A stretch of DNA of 9,940 bases, taken from the NCBI GenBank assembly GCA_019308985.1, contig JAFDHB010000128.1:1-9940 (forward strand). The letters are read 5' to 3'. Position numbers and translations under genes: made by a program. Shown here piece by piece: positions 1 through 7,953 of the stretch; positions within the stretch are counted from its first letter, which is position 1, and each line of letters starts with the position of its first letter. The DNA comes from Deltaproteobacteria bacterium. Lineage in GTDB: Bacteria; Desulfobacterota; DSM-4660; Desulfatiglandales; HGW-15. The notes below the pieces were generated by a model, which was not told the origin of the DNA, ran no database searches, and worked only from the letters and a program-made list of their open reading frames with translations.

Positions 1-149
1 ATCCCAAGCCTTTTTTGAAGGTAGTCCGTGGTACACTCTTCCAGACCATGATCAAAGCGGACAATGACCGTTGGCCCTTTATTGAATTCCACGTGCCCCG
101 TGCCGAACTTTGGATGAAAAACCGTCTGACCGTCAGATAATGAATTCAT
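1..149 (-). CDS. N-terminus of a downstream operon gene with a small SH3-like module, possibly a helicase (partial)
   Basis: The 5' end of a gene that runs off the left edge; 49 codons are visible from an ATG at 149. A GAGGG Shine-Dalgarno site lies 5 bases upstream. The visible residues include FHPKFGTGHV and VIVRFDHGLEEC. This is the pattern of the small beta-barrel found at the C-terminus of PcrA/UvrD helicases (HPKFGxGxV followed by a VxFD strand) and at the start of some other helicases. Such modules usually serve nucleic-acid or protein contacts. The gene starts only 14 bases after the preceding stop, so it belongs to the same operon as the giant ATPase. That the full protein is a helicase is inference from the module and the context; the catalytic part lies outside the window. 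The start and frame are well supported, the product much less so. Confidence 0.7.
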   Translation of the reverse strand, partial: MNSLSDGQTVFHPKFGTGHVEFNKGPTVIVRFDHGLEECTTDYLQKRLG

Positions 150-154
150 AATTT

Positions 155-159
155 CCCTC
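155..159 (-). promoter_or_regulatory. Ribosome binding site of the left-edge gene
   Basis: GAGGG on the minus strand, 5 bases before the ATG at 149. It sits in the 14-base gap after the upstream TAA and fixes the start of the partial gene. Its presence contrasts with the 307-residue frame just upstream, which has no recognisable site. Confidence 0.6.
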
Positions 160-163
160 ATTC

Positions 164-1087
164 TTAGAGGATCATTCGCAGTAGATCCTTACTGTCGGCA
201 ATGACCTGAAGCGGAATATCGTAACTACCGAAAAAACCGGCTCCCTGCTCCCCTAAATTATCGCGAAGAAACCTGTATATCCTTTTTGAATCAGCAATCT
301 CTCCATTTTCCGTGATGCCTTCACATCCGAGGTTTCCAAGGAACTTCCGCACCCTTTTCACTGGAACGTAACAGAATGGGACAACGCTATCCCCCTTGAG
401 GATCTGTTTCCGCTTGAGCTCCCTGACCACAAAGCAGGCCCCTATACCGAGGCTCCTTTCTATGGGAGGGGCGTTTATTCCTCCGCCCTGAAGATCCTGA
501 TGAGTCCGGGGTTTCAATAGCCCCCTGATATTGGGGTTGTCTCCCATTCGGTCTATGCTGAGAAACAGCTCGCTGTAATCTGTCAGCCATCTGGAAAACC
601 GGTATATCGCAGGAAAGTGGTTCATCCAGTGTTCGTACTCAGTTATATCAACCTGTTCACTGATATACTCCTCAAGCACCTCCATCCATTCGTCAGCGCG
701 CCTTTCCGGATGTTCGTCGGAAAACACATCCCACCATCCCCGGACAATGCACTTCCCTATGAAACCTCTATGCTGCACATCCCTTGGTCGGCCCATGGTA
801 TGAAAATGGGAAAGGGTCAGAAGGATCAGCCAAGACTTCCGATGGATACGTCCATATTCATCCGGCTCCAGGTTGATCCAGAAATCCTCGGGATAGGTTC
901 GCCGTTCATATTGGGGGAGGTATTCCTCCTTCTCATCCCCCCACCACTCATAAATTCTTTTCAGAACCTCCCCGGGATCATAGCGCCCCAGTTCATCTCC
1001 CGGAAGGCCAAGACCTGTATATTCGTCGTCAATGAAGCCGTACCGGTCCTCCAATTCTTCTATTGACGGGAGCTTCCGGAAAAGCAA
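164..1087 (-). CDS. Unknown protein, probably the detached C-terminal part of the giant sacsin-type ATPase
   Basis: An open frame of 307 residues from a TTG, ending in TAA. I do not recognise a named family. The sequence is soluble in character: an acidic, aromatic first third (IYEWWGDEKEEYLPQYERR), a middle with several Trp/Tyr/His residues (HWMNHFPAIYRFSRWLTDY), then a compact motif block: LQGGG, APPIERSLGIGACFVVREL, and VPFCYVPVKRVRKFL. The motif block looks like a conserved folded domain. No signal peptide or membrane segment is visible. The frame is the same as that of the giant ATPase and stays open all the way up to that gene's TGA at 1166-1168. The 26 codons between the TGA and the TTG also read like protein (WLLDLRQDSPVFEYWDA). 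The TTG has no Shine-Dalgarno site and no in-frame ATG lies near it; a CTG at 1141 is no better. I infer that this was the C-terminal domain of one 2542-residue protein. A separately translated small subunit, coupled to the upstream stop, is the alternative. As annotated, the start is doubtful. Confidence 0.6.
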   Translation of the reverse strand: MLFRKLPSIEELEDRYGFIDDEYTGLGLPGDELGRYDPGEVLKRIYEWWGDEKEEYLPQYERRTYPEDFWINLEPDEYGRIHRKSWLILLTLSHFHTMGRPRDVQHRGFIGKCIVRGWWDVFSDEHPERRADEWMEVLEEYISEQVDITEYEHWMNHFPAIYRFSRWLTDYSELFLSIDRMGDNPNIRGLLKPRTHQDLQGGGINAPPIERSLGIGACFVVRELKRKQILKGDSVVPFCYVPVKRVRKFLGNLGCEGITENGEIADSKRIYRFLRDNLGEQGAGFFGSYDIPLQVIADSKDLLRMIL

Positions 1088-1165
1088 TTCAGAGACATCT
1101 TTGGCATCCCAGTATTCAAAAACCGGAGAATCCTGCCTCAGGTCGAGGAGCCAGGTCCCGTCAAG

Positions 1166-4100
1166 TCACCTTTCCCTTAACAGCCCAGCGACCCTTTCAC
1201 CGTACTCTCCATCCAGAAGGTAGCGGAGCCCCCCTTCCCTTTTCTGATCTTCAACAGCTTCAAGAATCCAGTTCACCATCTCTTCAACAGGCAGAGAGAT
1301 CTTTTCCCTGCACGCAAAAAAGAAATCCAGGGCACTGCCCTCGTATTCAGAGGAGAGCAGGTATCTCTCCGGTGAAAACGCCGCGCGTCGTGTCTCATCA
1401 GGATTTCCCTGGGCATGCCTCCGAGAAACGAGGAGCTCCGCTGGAGGCCGGAAAGTGCCATCGTCGGCCTTATAGACCAGCATGGAAAGAACCTTAACGA
1501 TCCGTTCCCCCTCTTTTTCAAAAACCTCCTGTTTCAGCTTATCGCGGTTGAGCAGATTTCCAAGGATTCCTGCCATAGACGGCGTCACCTTCTTTTCATC
1601 TCTTGCGTATACCTCCAGGACATCCGCCAACTGTACACTCTTCCACTGGGTAGTTGTCTCAGCCATGGAAGGGGCGATCTTTCGGGCTACTGAGTAAATG
1701 GAGGCCGTTATTACCTCTTCAGGCCTTCCTATCAGGTTCAGAAAGTACTTCCACTTGACCATGGTAGTGAAAACCGCTTCAGACGCCAGGCATCCCTTGA
1801 GGACAATCCGGACCTTTTTCGGTCTTGTGAGTACCTGAAACCGACCCCACAGACCGTTGGGCAGTGCGTCAACCGCGGAAATCAGGTATCCGAGGCCGTT
1901 CTCATTACAGAAAATGAGCCTCACAAGGGCACTCACTTCATCGCCTCCCCTGGAGAGAATCCCACGGCCAACGACCCTCCAGAGGCTTGACCATAAGGTG
2001 TAGAAAGAGAGGTCCATCTCCAGGCGAAGGGCAGTCTTAACACTCTCCCATTCTTCCCGTGCCAGCTGGTAGAATTCATGGAGGGCCTTCCCCAATGACC
2101 GGCCAAGGTCACGGGCCATTTCCCTGTTAACCGCGCTGCTGCCCGAAAGACGTGCCCTGCCGGCGTCAAGGTCAAACAGGCAGTTGACGGCAAAACCGAT
2201 CCCGTGGCCTTCCTTAGTCGGAGCCACGACCCATATGGCAGGCACCTCCTGAGGCAAAGGCTTGAACCCCTCAGGCCCCAGGGCGAAGAGTATGCCTCCC
2301 TCGGAAAGCCTGAAATACGCCGCAAGCCCGCCCTGATGAGTGCCTCCGGAAAATGGAAGTTCCGCAATTTCAAGGAGCGCGGAATCAGAAAGCCTTTTCC
2401 TTTCTGGGGCCCACTCCCAAGGCGGGTTTCCGTGATTAAAGCGGATGTCGATCCTTCGGATCTGTTTTGAGAAGATGGTCATGATCCCCGCAAACCGTTG
2501 AAAGGCCTCCATGACGGAGTCGGGAGCCGCTTCTGATAGCGGAAGCTCGATGAGAGTGGCCTGCCAGCGCCTGTCGTTCCAAAGCCTGTTCAGCCGCTTG
2601 CGGATAGCTGAAGAATCGGTGAGCGGAACAGGACACAGGCCCGCGATTATCTCCGCGGCAAGACGACCGCTCAAAAGCCTTGGTTTTTTGCTGGCCAGCA
2701 GCACGCTTTTGAATCCCAGGCCGAATTTTCCCGTAACCTGCGCCTGGTCGGATTTGTCTGAAGAGGAAAGTATGAGCATCTTTTCAAGATCGTGATGGAA
2801 TCCCCTTTCCCGCCCGGGGAACCCCCCGCTCCCGACCGAATTGACCGGTCTTCCCCAGTGAACAAACTCCAGAGAACCATCCTTCTTTGTTACAACGAAC
2901 CGTCTCACATTGGCGGGGAGAATGTCATCCTGTGCCTCCCTGGGGTCTTCTGGATAGGCCTTTATCTCTTTGAGTTCCATGAGCGCGTCATCCGCATTCT
3001 GAAAAAGCTCAAAGGGGATACTGGCCGATGTGTACTGGAAGTCTCTCATCTTGGCCCGCACTGCTTCCAGCACAACATCCTGGACCTCCTGATCGGATTT
3101 CAGGAGCGCCTGAATTTCGCGTAAAAGATCCCTTTCTTCCTTTTCATACTGTTCCCTCTTTTTTTCTGACTCATAGTATTCCTCACGTTTATACCGGGCC
3201 TCGTTCCAGTCGGTGAGCAGTCTTTTCAGGCGGGGATGCTTCTGAACACCAAGAAGCCTCATGTAGAAAGGGACATGATTGAGTACGAGCTGCTCCGCGA
3301 TGCGGATGTCAAGCTGTTCAGAACGGTCAAGCTCCTCCCAGAGCGGTGACAGGTCACAGTCCTGCTGACCATAGACCTTCTTCAGGACGTATTCAGCCGT
3401 CAGGCGCAAGAGCCTTGAAAGCTCGGAGGAAGACTCTGTTTTGGGTCTCCGCAGCCGTAATCGAGGAAAGGTCTTTCCGGCGTAAGGCCATTCATAATAA
3501 ACGCCCCCGATTATCAGGGATTGGAATTCGGTTTTCAAAGGAACGTCAATTTTCTTTCCAGTAATGGAGATCGTCCCTGCCATTTCACCGTCCAGGCATT
3601 CAACGATGAACCTGTGATGGGCAAAGGCCTCATGCTGGTCTGTTTCATGCATCAATTCCCTGTTCTGCCATTTCTCGGCCTGCTCATGTCTTGTCCACGG
3701 GATACTGTCCCTTATCCATTCCATCGAGTGCCTGCCGCTGTAGCGTTCGGCCAGATCCCGCATCCCGGGGCCATCACCGAGCAGGGAGAGAAAGGCGCAG
3801 ATCATCTCAGGTTCTACCAGCCCTTCCCATTCCGCAAAAAAATCTTCAAGATTGTCTGCTGAAACAACGATTTCAGGTCCCAGATTTCTATGTTCTGGTC
3901 TTTTGTTAAGCTCCCTTGCCTGCACGCGGTCAGCGCGAACGATCACGGATCGTAAAATATACTTCTGCTGGTCGTCCAGTAGATGGCTGTCCGATACGCC
4001 TTCAGCGTCGGCACAGAGCCTGTCCGCGGGTTTCCAGTCCTTATCACGGCTCAGCAGAAAAAGCAGGGGAAGCCTGTCTCTTCCTCCTTCCGACTTGACA

Positions 4101-7100
4101 AGTGCTGCCAGGTACGCGTTGAACGCGGCAAGGACGTCCTTTTTTGATCCTTTGCCTGCTCTTGTATGTTCTTCCCGGAGCCATTTGAGAATATCGGCGA
4201 TCCGGTCAGCCGGGATCGGCCTCAGGATTTCCGGAAGGAGGATGTCTCTACAGGTTTGGGATGAAAAGGCCTTTATGGCCCTGGCAAGGAGATCCCAGCC
4301 GGGCAGGTGGAGATCACCCGGCAGCCGGGCGCATATCTTCACTGTCTGGGAAAAACTCTTTTCAAGGTCAACTACTCCCACATGATATTCATCGGTTTCT
4401 CCAAGCAGGAGGGCGAGCTTCTCGAGCCCATCACTGTTCCGCGCAAAAGAAAATTCCTTGAGAAGATCGAAAGCCGCGTGATCGCGTATCTCCCTGAGCA
4501 GCTTTCCAGGCGAGCAGAAGGTTCCCCGTGCAACGGCAAGCAGCCTGTCCGCTTCATCCTGCATCTTTTCCAGAAAAAGAACATCAGACGGCTTGACCGG
4601 AAGCCTGTCCCGGTCCAACAGCCAGGTGGTATCCCGAAATATCTTACCGGTCAGGATCTTCATTGAACGGTCAAGGTTGTCCATGATCAGGCCCCAGAAT
4701 TTCGAGGGCTGCTCATACCGTAAGGCGATGGTTATGACCCCTTCAGGAGAAAGGGGTACGAGCCAATCCTTTTGTTGCGCCCTTACCACCGGATCTTCTG
4801 CGCGTCTGATAACGTCGGCGCAGGAGTAAAGTTCATCGGGCAGGGGAATATCTGTTTCGAGAAAAGATCTGCCTGGAACCACACTAACGGGCCTCCCCCT
4901 GACCGTTTCATGAAACGGCAGGTCTTTCCAGAGATCTTCATCGCCGGCGAGCTCTTTAAGGACCGCTTCCCGCTCATCCCTGGTAAATCTCTCCCCGTCT
5001 ATCCCCTCCGTGCCCCTGTCCCGAAGTTCTTTCAAGATGCTTTCGGGTCTTATTTCCCGGATTGCAAGCTTAGGCCACTTGTTCGGAGGGATCTCCTCCA
5101 CCGGCCCGCGATCAAGCAGGTTCCATCCATCTTCATCCTGAGATTCAAGCTCCCGCCAGAGCTTTCCCCAGACAGGGCTCTGATCGTAGCCCGTGACCCA
5201 TAGGGCGCCATCATCCTGGAACCGATCTTCCAGTCCGTGCAAGAGGTACCTCAACCCCCGGACACGCGACCCCGATGAAAGATCGGCCCCGGCAATGTGC
5301 GACAGAAGGCCTCGCCTTTTTTCAACCGGCTCCAGTTTCTGAATTTTTCTGCCCAGAGACTCCAGGACGTTGTCCGCGTTACAGGAGACAAGCGGACTGC
5401 CCTCTCCGAAGACAACATCTGCCGTTTTTCTTCTTATAAGGAGGATTCTTTCTCTTACGGCCTCCTGCAGTTTGGGAGCCAAATCCAGGCGCTGCTGTTC
5501 CGTTGTACCCTGAGAGTAGAGAAAAAGCATCTGGTTGTCGCGGCATTCCAGGAGTTCAGCGTATGAGACCGCAACAGGTCTTCCTCTCAGGCAGTCGTAC
5601 GCTTCAAGCACCTTCAGCGCCCTGGCCCTGGCGAGGAGTTCGCGAAGTTGTACCTTTTCCTGTGCCCGCAGAATGTCCCTGGCAATGGCACGGCAATGCC
5701 CTGTTTCCTCATGGTCGCCACCTTGCTCCAGCCGGTTTATCAAGTGGTGCAGCTTTCTTAAAAGCGCCAGTGAATCCTCAACACCGAGCCGGGCATCTCC
5801 AGGATCATCGACCGCGTCGAACTCCTTTGCCACGATCAGCACCCCGGTTTCACATCTCTGAAGCTCCCTTATGATTTTGGGCGCGTCGTGCCTCACAGGG
5901 TAACGTCTCTGAACATCGATGAGGGACACAAAATCCTGGACCCTGCTTCTGTTTTGGCGGAGATCCGTGCCCAGGGAAACGAACGCCTGATTCAGGATAG
6001 TCTTGAGTCTCTCCTGCAAAGTTCCCATTTTCAAGAACGGCCTTACGGCGCTGCCTGAGAGGAATCTAAACAGGTATTCCAGCCTTCCCTGGTCCGAAAA
6101 CACGTCCCTTTCCCTCAAATGAAGGATTTCCAGGAGATATTCCTCATTCCATTGGGGCAGCAGCCCGGGAACCAGGTGCGGCGCCTCCTTATGGACAAAG
6201 ATGATTCCCCGTTTCTCCAGCAATTCAAGATTGGGCATGGTTTTCCATGGCCGTCCGGGATCTGAGGCGGGAGGAGAGGGCAGGGGAAGTATCCGGGCAT
6301 GCGCAGGCAGGGTTTGCCATTCCCCGCCATTCTTTCCGAGGCAGCAGGCCCAAATAGACTTTTCACAGATATAGGCGCTCTCGTTCCTGAAAAGAGCCGA
6401 TTCTTTCAGGCCGTCACTCAGATTCCACACATCCTTGGAATCGAGCCCAGCCTTCTTGACAAAACCTTTAAGAGCGGGAATAACCAGAGGCAGGGTCCCT
6501 TTCCTTGCGAGGCGGATATTCCACAGCCGCCTCAGCTCCGCCTCGTTTTCCGGTTCGCCCCGATCTTCACCAAGGGCGCCGCTCTCCTTTATCCCTTTGA
6601 TATCAACACGTCCGGCATCAACAAAAAAATACCCGTGCAACGTGAGTCGGAAGCAACCGTCCCCTTCGCAGCGCACTTCCTCTTTGGCCCCATCCACCGG
6701 CAGGAAAACCGCCCAGGTGATTTTGAGATTGCCGGGCTGTTTCCCGTTTGAACGGGAGAATACAACAGCGCTGTGGGCCGTTGCCTTGTCCGGAGCCTCC
6801 CTGCCCATGCCCAGTTCATCACGCACATAACTCTTGGGCCACAGGGGGGACTTACTGAGCGAACGCAGTTCCGGAATATCGAGCAGGCTCTCACGGCCTG
6901 AATAGATGAGAGAATCGAAGTCCTCGCCCCTCTCATTCCGGTAATAGGTCACCGCCCCATCGACCTGTCTTACATAAGGAGCGCTTTCTGTTAGCTCAAC
7001 ACGCAGCGATCCCCTTTCCACGCCTATCTTAAATTGCGGACAGATATCTGATCCGGCCTCGTCCATACGCCAGAAACGTATCGCGCTGATTCTACTCAGC

Positions 7101-7792
7101 AGGGGCAGGAGGGATGCAAGTTCAAGGGGGAGGTCCGGATCGAAAAGGAACGAAAGGAGTTCCTTTTCATCACCCGGAAATTCGGCGACGATGCTGACCA
7201 CTTCTTTGCCGTCTACGCGAAGATGCTCCCTTTTTCTCAGTGGAAGCCAGAGGAGAAACCAGGAACCGGTGGAAAGATCCATGGAATCGAAAACAGGCCG
7301 GGCGTTTCGTTTTACCAGAGCCGCGTCTGAATCGGAAAAACCATTCCAGTCATCATGAAAAGATCGAAAATCATCGCCGCCCGACCACGGGTTCAGGATC
7401 TCCTTGTACTTCCATTTTTCGTTCCCGGCGAGAAAAAAGAAGGCTTCGCACAGATGAAACACGCTCTTCATGCCAAGCCCGAATTTCCCGATGGAAGTTT
7501 TCTCTATGGCCTTACGATTGAGCCCGAAAGACCTGATAGCCCTGTAATCAGATTCCAAGAAAGCCCCGTTATTGATGAAATAGAGGGCCGGGCCTCGCAA
7601 GAGAGGGTGGTCGGCGTCTTGCAGGCCGTTTGAAAGGCACAGTTCAAGTTCTATGCTGTCATTCTCGCAACCCGCATCATGGGCGTTCTGGATAATCTCT
7701 TTTAAGACCGGAAAACCGCTTTGATAACGGTCACGCAGGTTATCGGCAATAAGGTTGATGATCTGTAGCGGGTCCTGGATATAACCGGCCAT
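1166..7792 (-). CDS. Giant protein with two sacsin-type GHKL ATPase modules, defence-island type
   Basis: A protein of 2208 residues with no signal peptide or membrane segments, so cytoplasmic. Module 1 is at the N-terminus: the N-box EIIQNAHDAG (Glu32, Asn36, Asp39), a G1-like strand FINNGAF (about 73-78), and the glycine-rich lid IGKFGLGMKSVF (101-112). A following segment, LHGYFFVDAG near 385-394, is of the kind often seen after this domain. A charged, probable coiled coil (about 1530-1580, rich in Glu/Lys/Arg) precedes module 2: the N-box FELFQNADDA (Glu1595, Asn1599, Asp1602), a G1-like HWGRPVN (1645-1651), and the lid GKFGLGFKSVLLA (1688-1700). The long middle (about 400-1530) holds no domain I can name. 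Sacsin-type GHKL modules bind and slowly hydrolyse ATP and are related to Hsp90/MutL/MORC folds. In bacteria, large proteins of this type occur beside SNF2 helicases in defence islands, and a role there is inference. The ATG at 7792 overlaps the upstream TAA by one base (TAATG) and has GGAGG 9 bases upstream, so the start is firm. The TGA end is suspect because the frame continues as protein-like sequence to position 164. No partner helicase survives upstream except a short remnant. Confidence 0.88.
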   Translation of the reverse strand: MAGYIQDPLQIINLIADNLRDRYQSGFPVLKEIIQNAHDAGCENDSIELELCLSNGLQDADHPLLRGPALYFINNGAFLESDYRAIRSFGLNRKAIEKTSIGKFGLGMKSVFHLCEAFFFLAGNEKWKYKEILNPWSGGDDFRSFHDDWNGFSDSDAALVKRNARPVFDSMDLSTGSWFLLWLPLRKREHLRVDGKEVVSIVAEFPGDEKELLSFLFDPDLPLELASLLPLLSRISAIRFWRMDEAGSDICPQFKIGVERGSLRVELTESAPYVRQVDGAVTYYRNERGEDFDSLIYSGRESLLDIPELRSLSKSPLWPKSYVRDELGMGREAPDKATAHSAVVFSRSNGKQPGNLKITWAVFLPVDGAKEEVRCEGDGCFRLTLHGYFFVDAGRVDIKGIKESGALGEDRGEPENEAELRRLWNIRLARKGTLPLVIPALKGFVKKAGLDSKDVWNLSDGLKESALFRNESAYICEKSIWACCLGKNGGEWQTLPAHARILPLPSPPASDPGRPWKTMPNLELLEKRGIIFVHKEAPHLVPGLLPQWNEEYLLEILHLRERDVFSDQGRLEYLFRFLSGSAVRPFLKMGTLQERLKTILNQAFVSLGTDLRQNRSRVQDFVSLIDVQRRYPVRHDAPKIIRELQRCETGVLIVAKEFDAVDDPGDARLGVEDSLALLRKLHHLINRLEQGGDHEETGHCRAIARDILRAQEKVQLRELLARARALKVLEAYDCLRGRPVAVSYAELLECRDNQMLFLYSQGTTEQQRLDLAPKLQEAVRERILLIRRKTADVVFGEGSPLVSCNADNVLESLGRKIQKLEPVEKRRGLLSHIAGADLSSGSRVRGLRYLLHGLEDRFQDDGALWVTGYDQSPVWGKLWRELESQDEDGWNLLDRGPVEEIPPNKWPKLAIREIRPESILKELRDRGTEGIDGERFTRDEREAVLKELAGDEDLWKDLPFHETVRGRPVSVVPGRSFLETDIPLPDELYSCADVIRRAEDPVVRAQQKDWLVPLSPEGVITIALRYEQPSKFWGLIMDNLDRSMKILTGKIFRDTTWLLDRDRLPVKPSDVLFLEKMQDEADRLLAVARGTFCSPGKLLREIRDHAAFDLLKEFSFARNSDGLEKLALLLGETDEYHVGVVDLEKSFSQTVKICARLPGDLHLPGWDLLARAIKAFSSQTCRDILLPEILRPIPADRIADILKWLREEHTRAGKGSKKDVLAAFNAYLAALVKSEGGRDRLPLLFLLSRDKDWKPADRLCADAEGVSDSHLLDDQQKYILRSVIVRADRVQARELNKRPEHRNLGPEIVVSADNLEDFFAEWEGLVEPEMICAFLSLLGDGPGMRDLAERYSGRHSMEWIRDSIPWTRHEQAEKWQNRELMHETDQHEAFAHHRFIVECLDGEMAGTISITGKKIDVPLKTEFQSLIIGGVYYEWPYAGKTFPRLRLRRPKTESSSELSRLLRLTAEYVLKKVYGQQDCDLSPLWEELDRSEQLDIRIAEQLVLNHVPFYMRLLGVQKHPRLKRLLTDWNEARYKREEYYESEKKREQYEKEERDLLREIQALLKSDQEVQDVVLEAVRAKMRDFQYTSASIPFELFQNADDALMELKEIKAYPEDPREAQDDILPANVRRFVVTKKDGSLEFVHWGRPVNSVGSGGFPGRERGFHHDLEKMLILSSSDKSDQAQVTGKFGLGFKSVLLASKKPRLLSGRLAAEIIAGLCPVPLTDSSAIRKRLNRLWNDRRWQATLIELPLSEAAPDSVMEAFQRFAGIMTIFSKQIRRIDIRFNHGNPPWEWAPERKRLSDSALLEIAELPFSGGTHQGGLAAYFRLSEGGILFALGPEGFKPLPQEVPAIWVVAPTKEGHGIGFAVNCLFDLDAGRARLSGSSAVNREMARDLGRSLGKALHEFYQLAREEWESVKTALRLEMDLSFYTLWSSLWRVVGRGILSRGGDEVSALVRLIFCNENGLGYLISAVDALPNGLWGRFQVLTRPKKVRIVLKGCLASEAVFTTMVKWKYFLNLIGRPEEVITASIYSVARKIAPSMAETTTQWKSVQLADVLEVYARDEKKVTPSMAGILGNLLNRDKLKQEVFEKEGERIVKVLSMLVYKADDGTFRPPAELLVSRRHAQGNPDETRRAAFSPERYLLSSEYEGSALDFFFACREKISLPVEEMVNWILEAVEDQKREGGLRYLLDGEYGERVAGLLRER

Positions 7793-7953
7793 TATGAGAC
7801 GCCTCCGTTTTCACGCCCGTTAAACCGCCTCTCAAACTCGGCCCAGGCGGTATTATAGCCCTTTTCCCGGCCTCTGCGGATGAGTTCGCTCATCAGCACT
7901 CCGGCCTCGAGGGTCTTCCCCAGCGCCACGGCGTCGGCAATCAGGATCCGCTG
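7792..7953 (-). pseudogene. Remnant of an SNF2-type helicase gene: motif I plus C-terminal tail only
   Basis: A frame of 53 codons ending in a TAA that overlaps the next ATG. It reads [18 protein letters not shown] and then [10 protein letters not shown]. This is motif I (Walker A) and the following helix of SNF2/SWI2-family helicases, close to the form ILLADEVGLGKTIEAG seen in defence-associated members such as the DISARM helicase family. After about 30 residues the sequence passes directly into [16 protein letters not shown] and stops, with no motif Ia-VI. Helicases of this kind are usually around a thousand residues, so nearly all of the enzyme is missing. The frame stays open upstream to a GTG at 8040, but that stretch is protease coding sequence in another frame, not helicase. 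Two breaks are implied: one joining it to the protease near 7953-7965 and one inside it, near 7860-7870. In motif I the usual Glu and first Gly of the EVGLGKT form are both Ala, which may be decay or natural variation. The remnant cannot be an active helicase. Confidence 0.72.
7802..7806 (-). promoter_or_regulatory. Ribosome binding site of the giant ATPase gene
   Basis: GGAGG on the minus strand, 9 bases before the ATG at 7792. It lies inside the last codons of the helicase remnant, so the giant gene can be translated without a full upstream gene. The TAATG overlap also points to translational coupling in the ancestral operon. Confidence 0.7.

Noticed and set aside
1132..1168. Selenocysteine recoding of the TGA: a small hairpin (CCTG/CAGG and CTC/GAG, G-G mismatch, 8-base loop) starts 11 bases after the TGA
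   Set aside because: The loop lacks the GGU and bulged U of bacterial SECIS elements, the stem is short, and no Cys or redox motif surrounds the codon. A nonsense mutation is simpler.
1166..1168. Alternative genetic code reading TGA as Gly or Trp
   Set aside because: The PKD-domain gene ends in TGA where its domain finishes, no other internal TGA is seen in the long genes, and the base composition is not that of code 4 or code 25 organisms.
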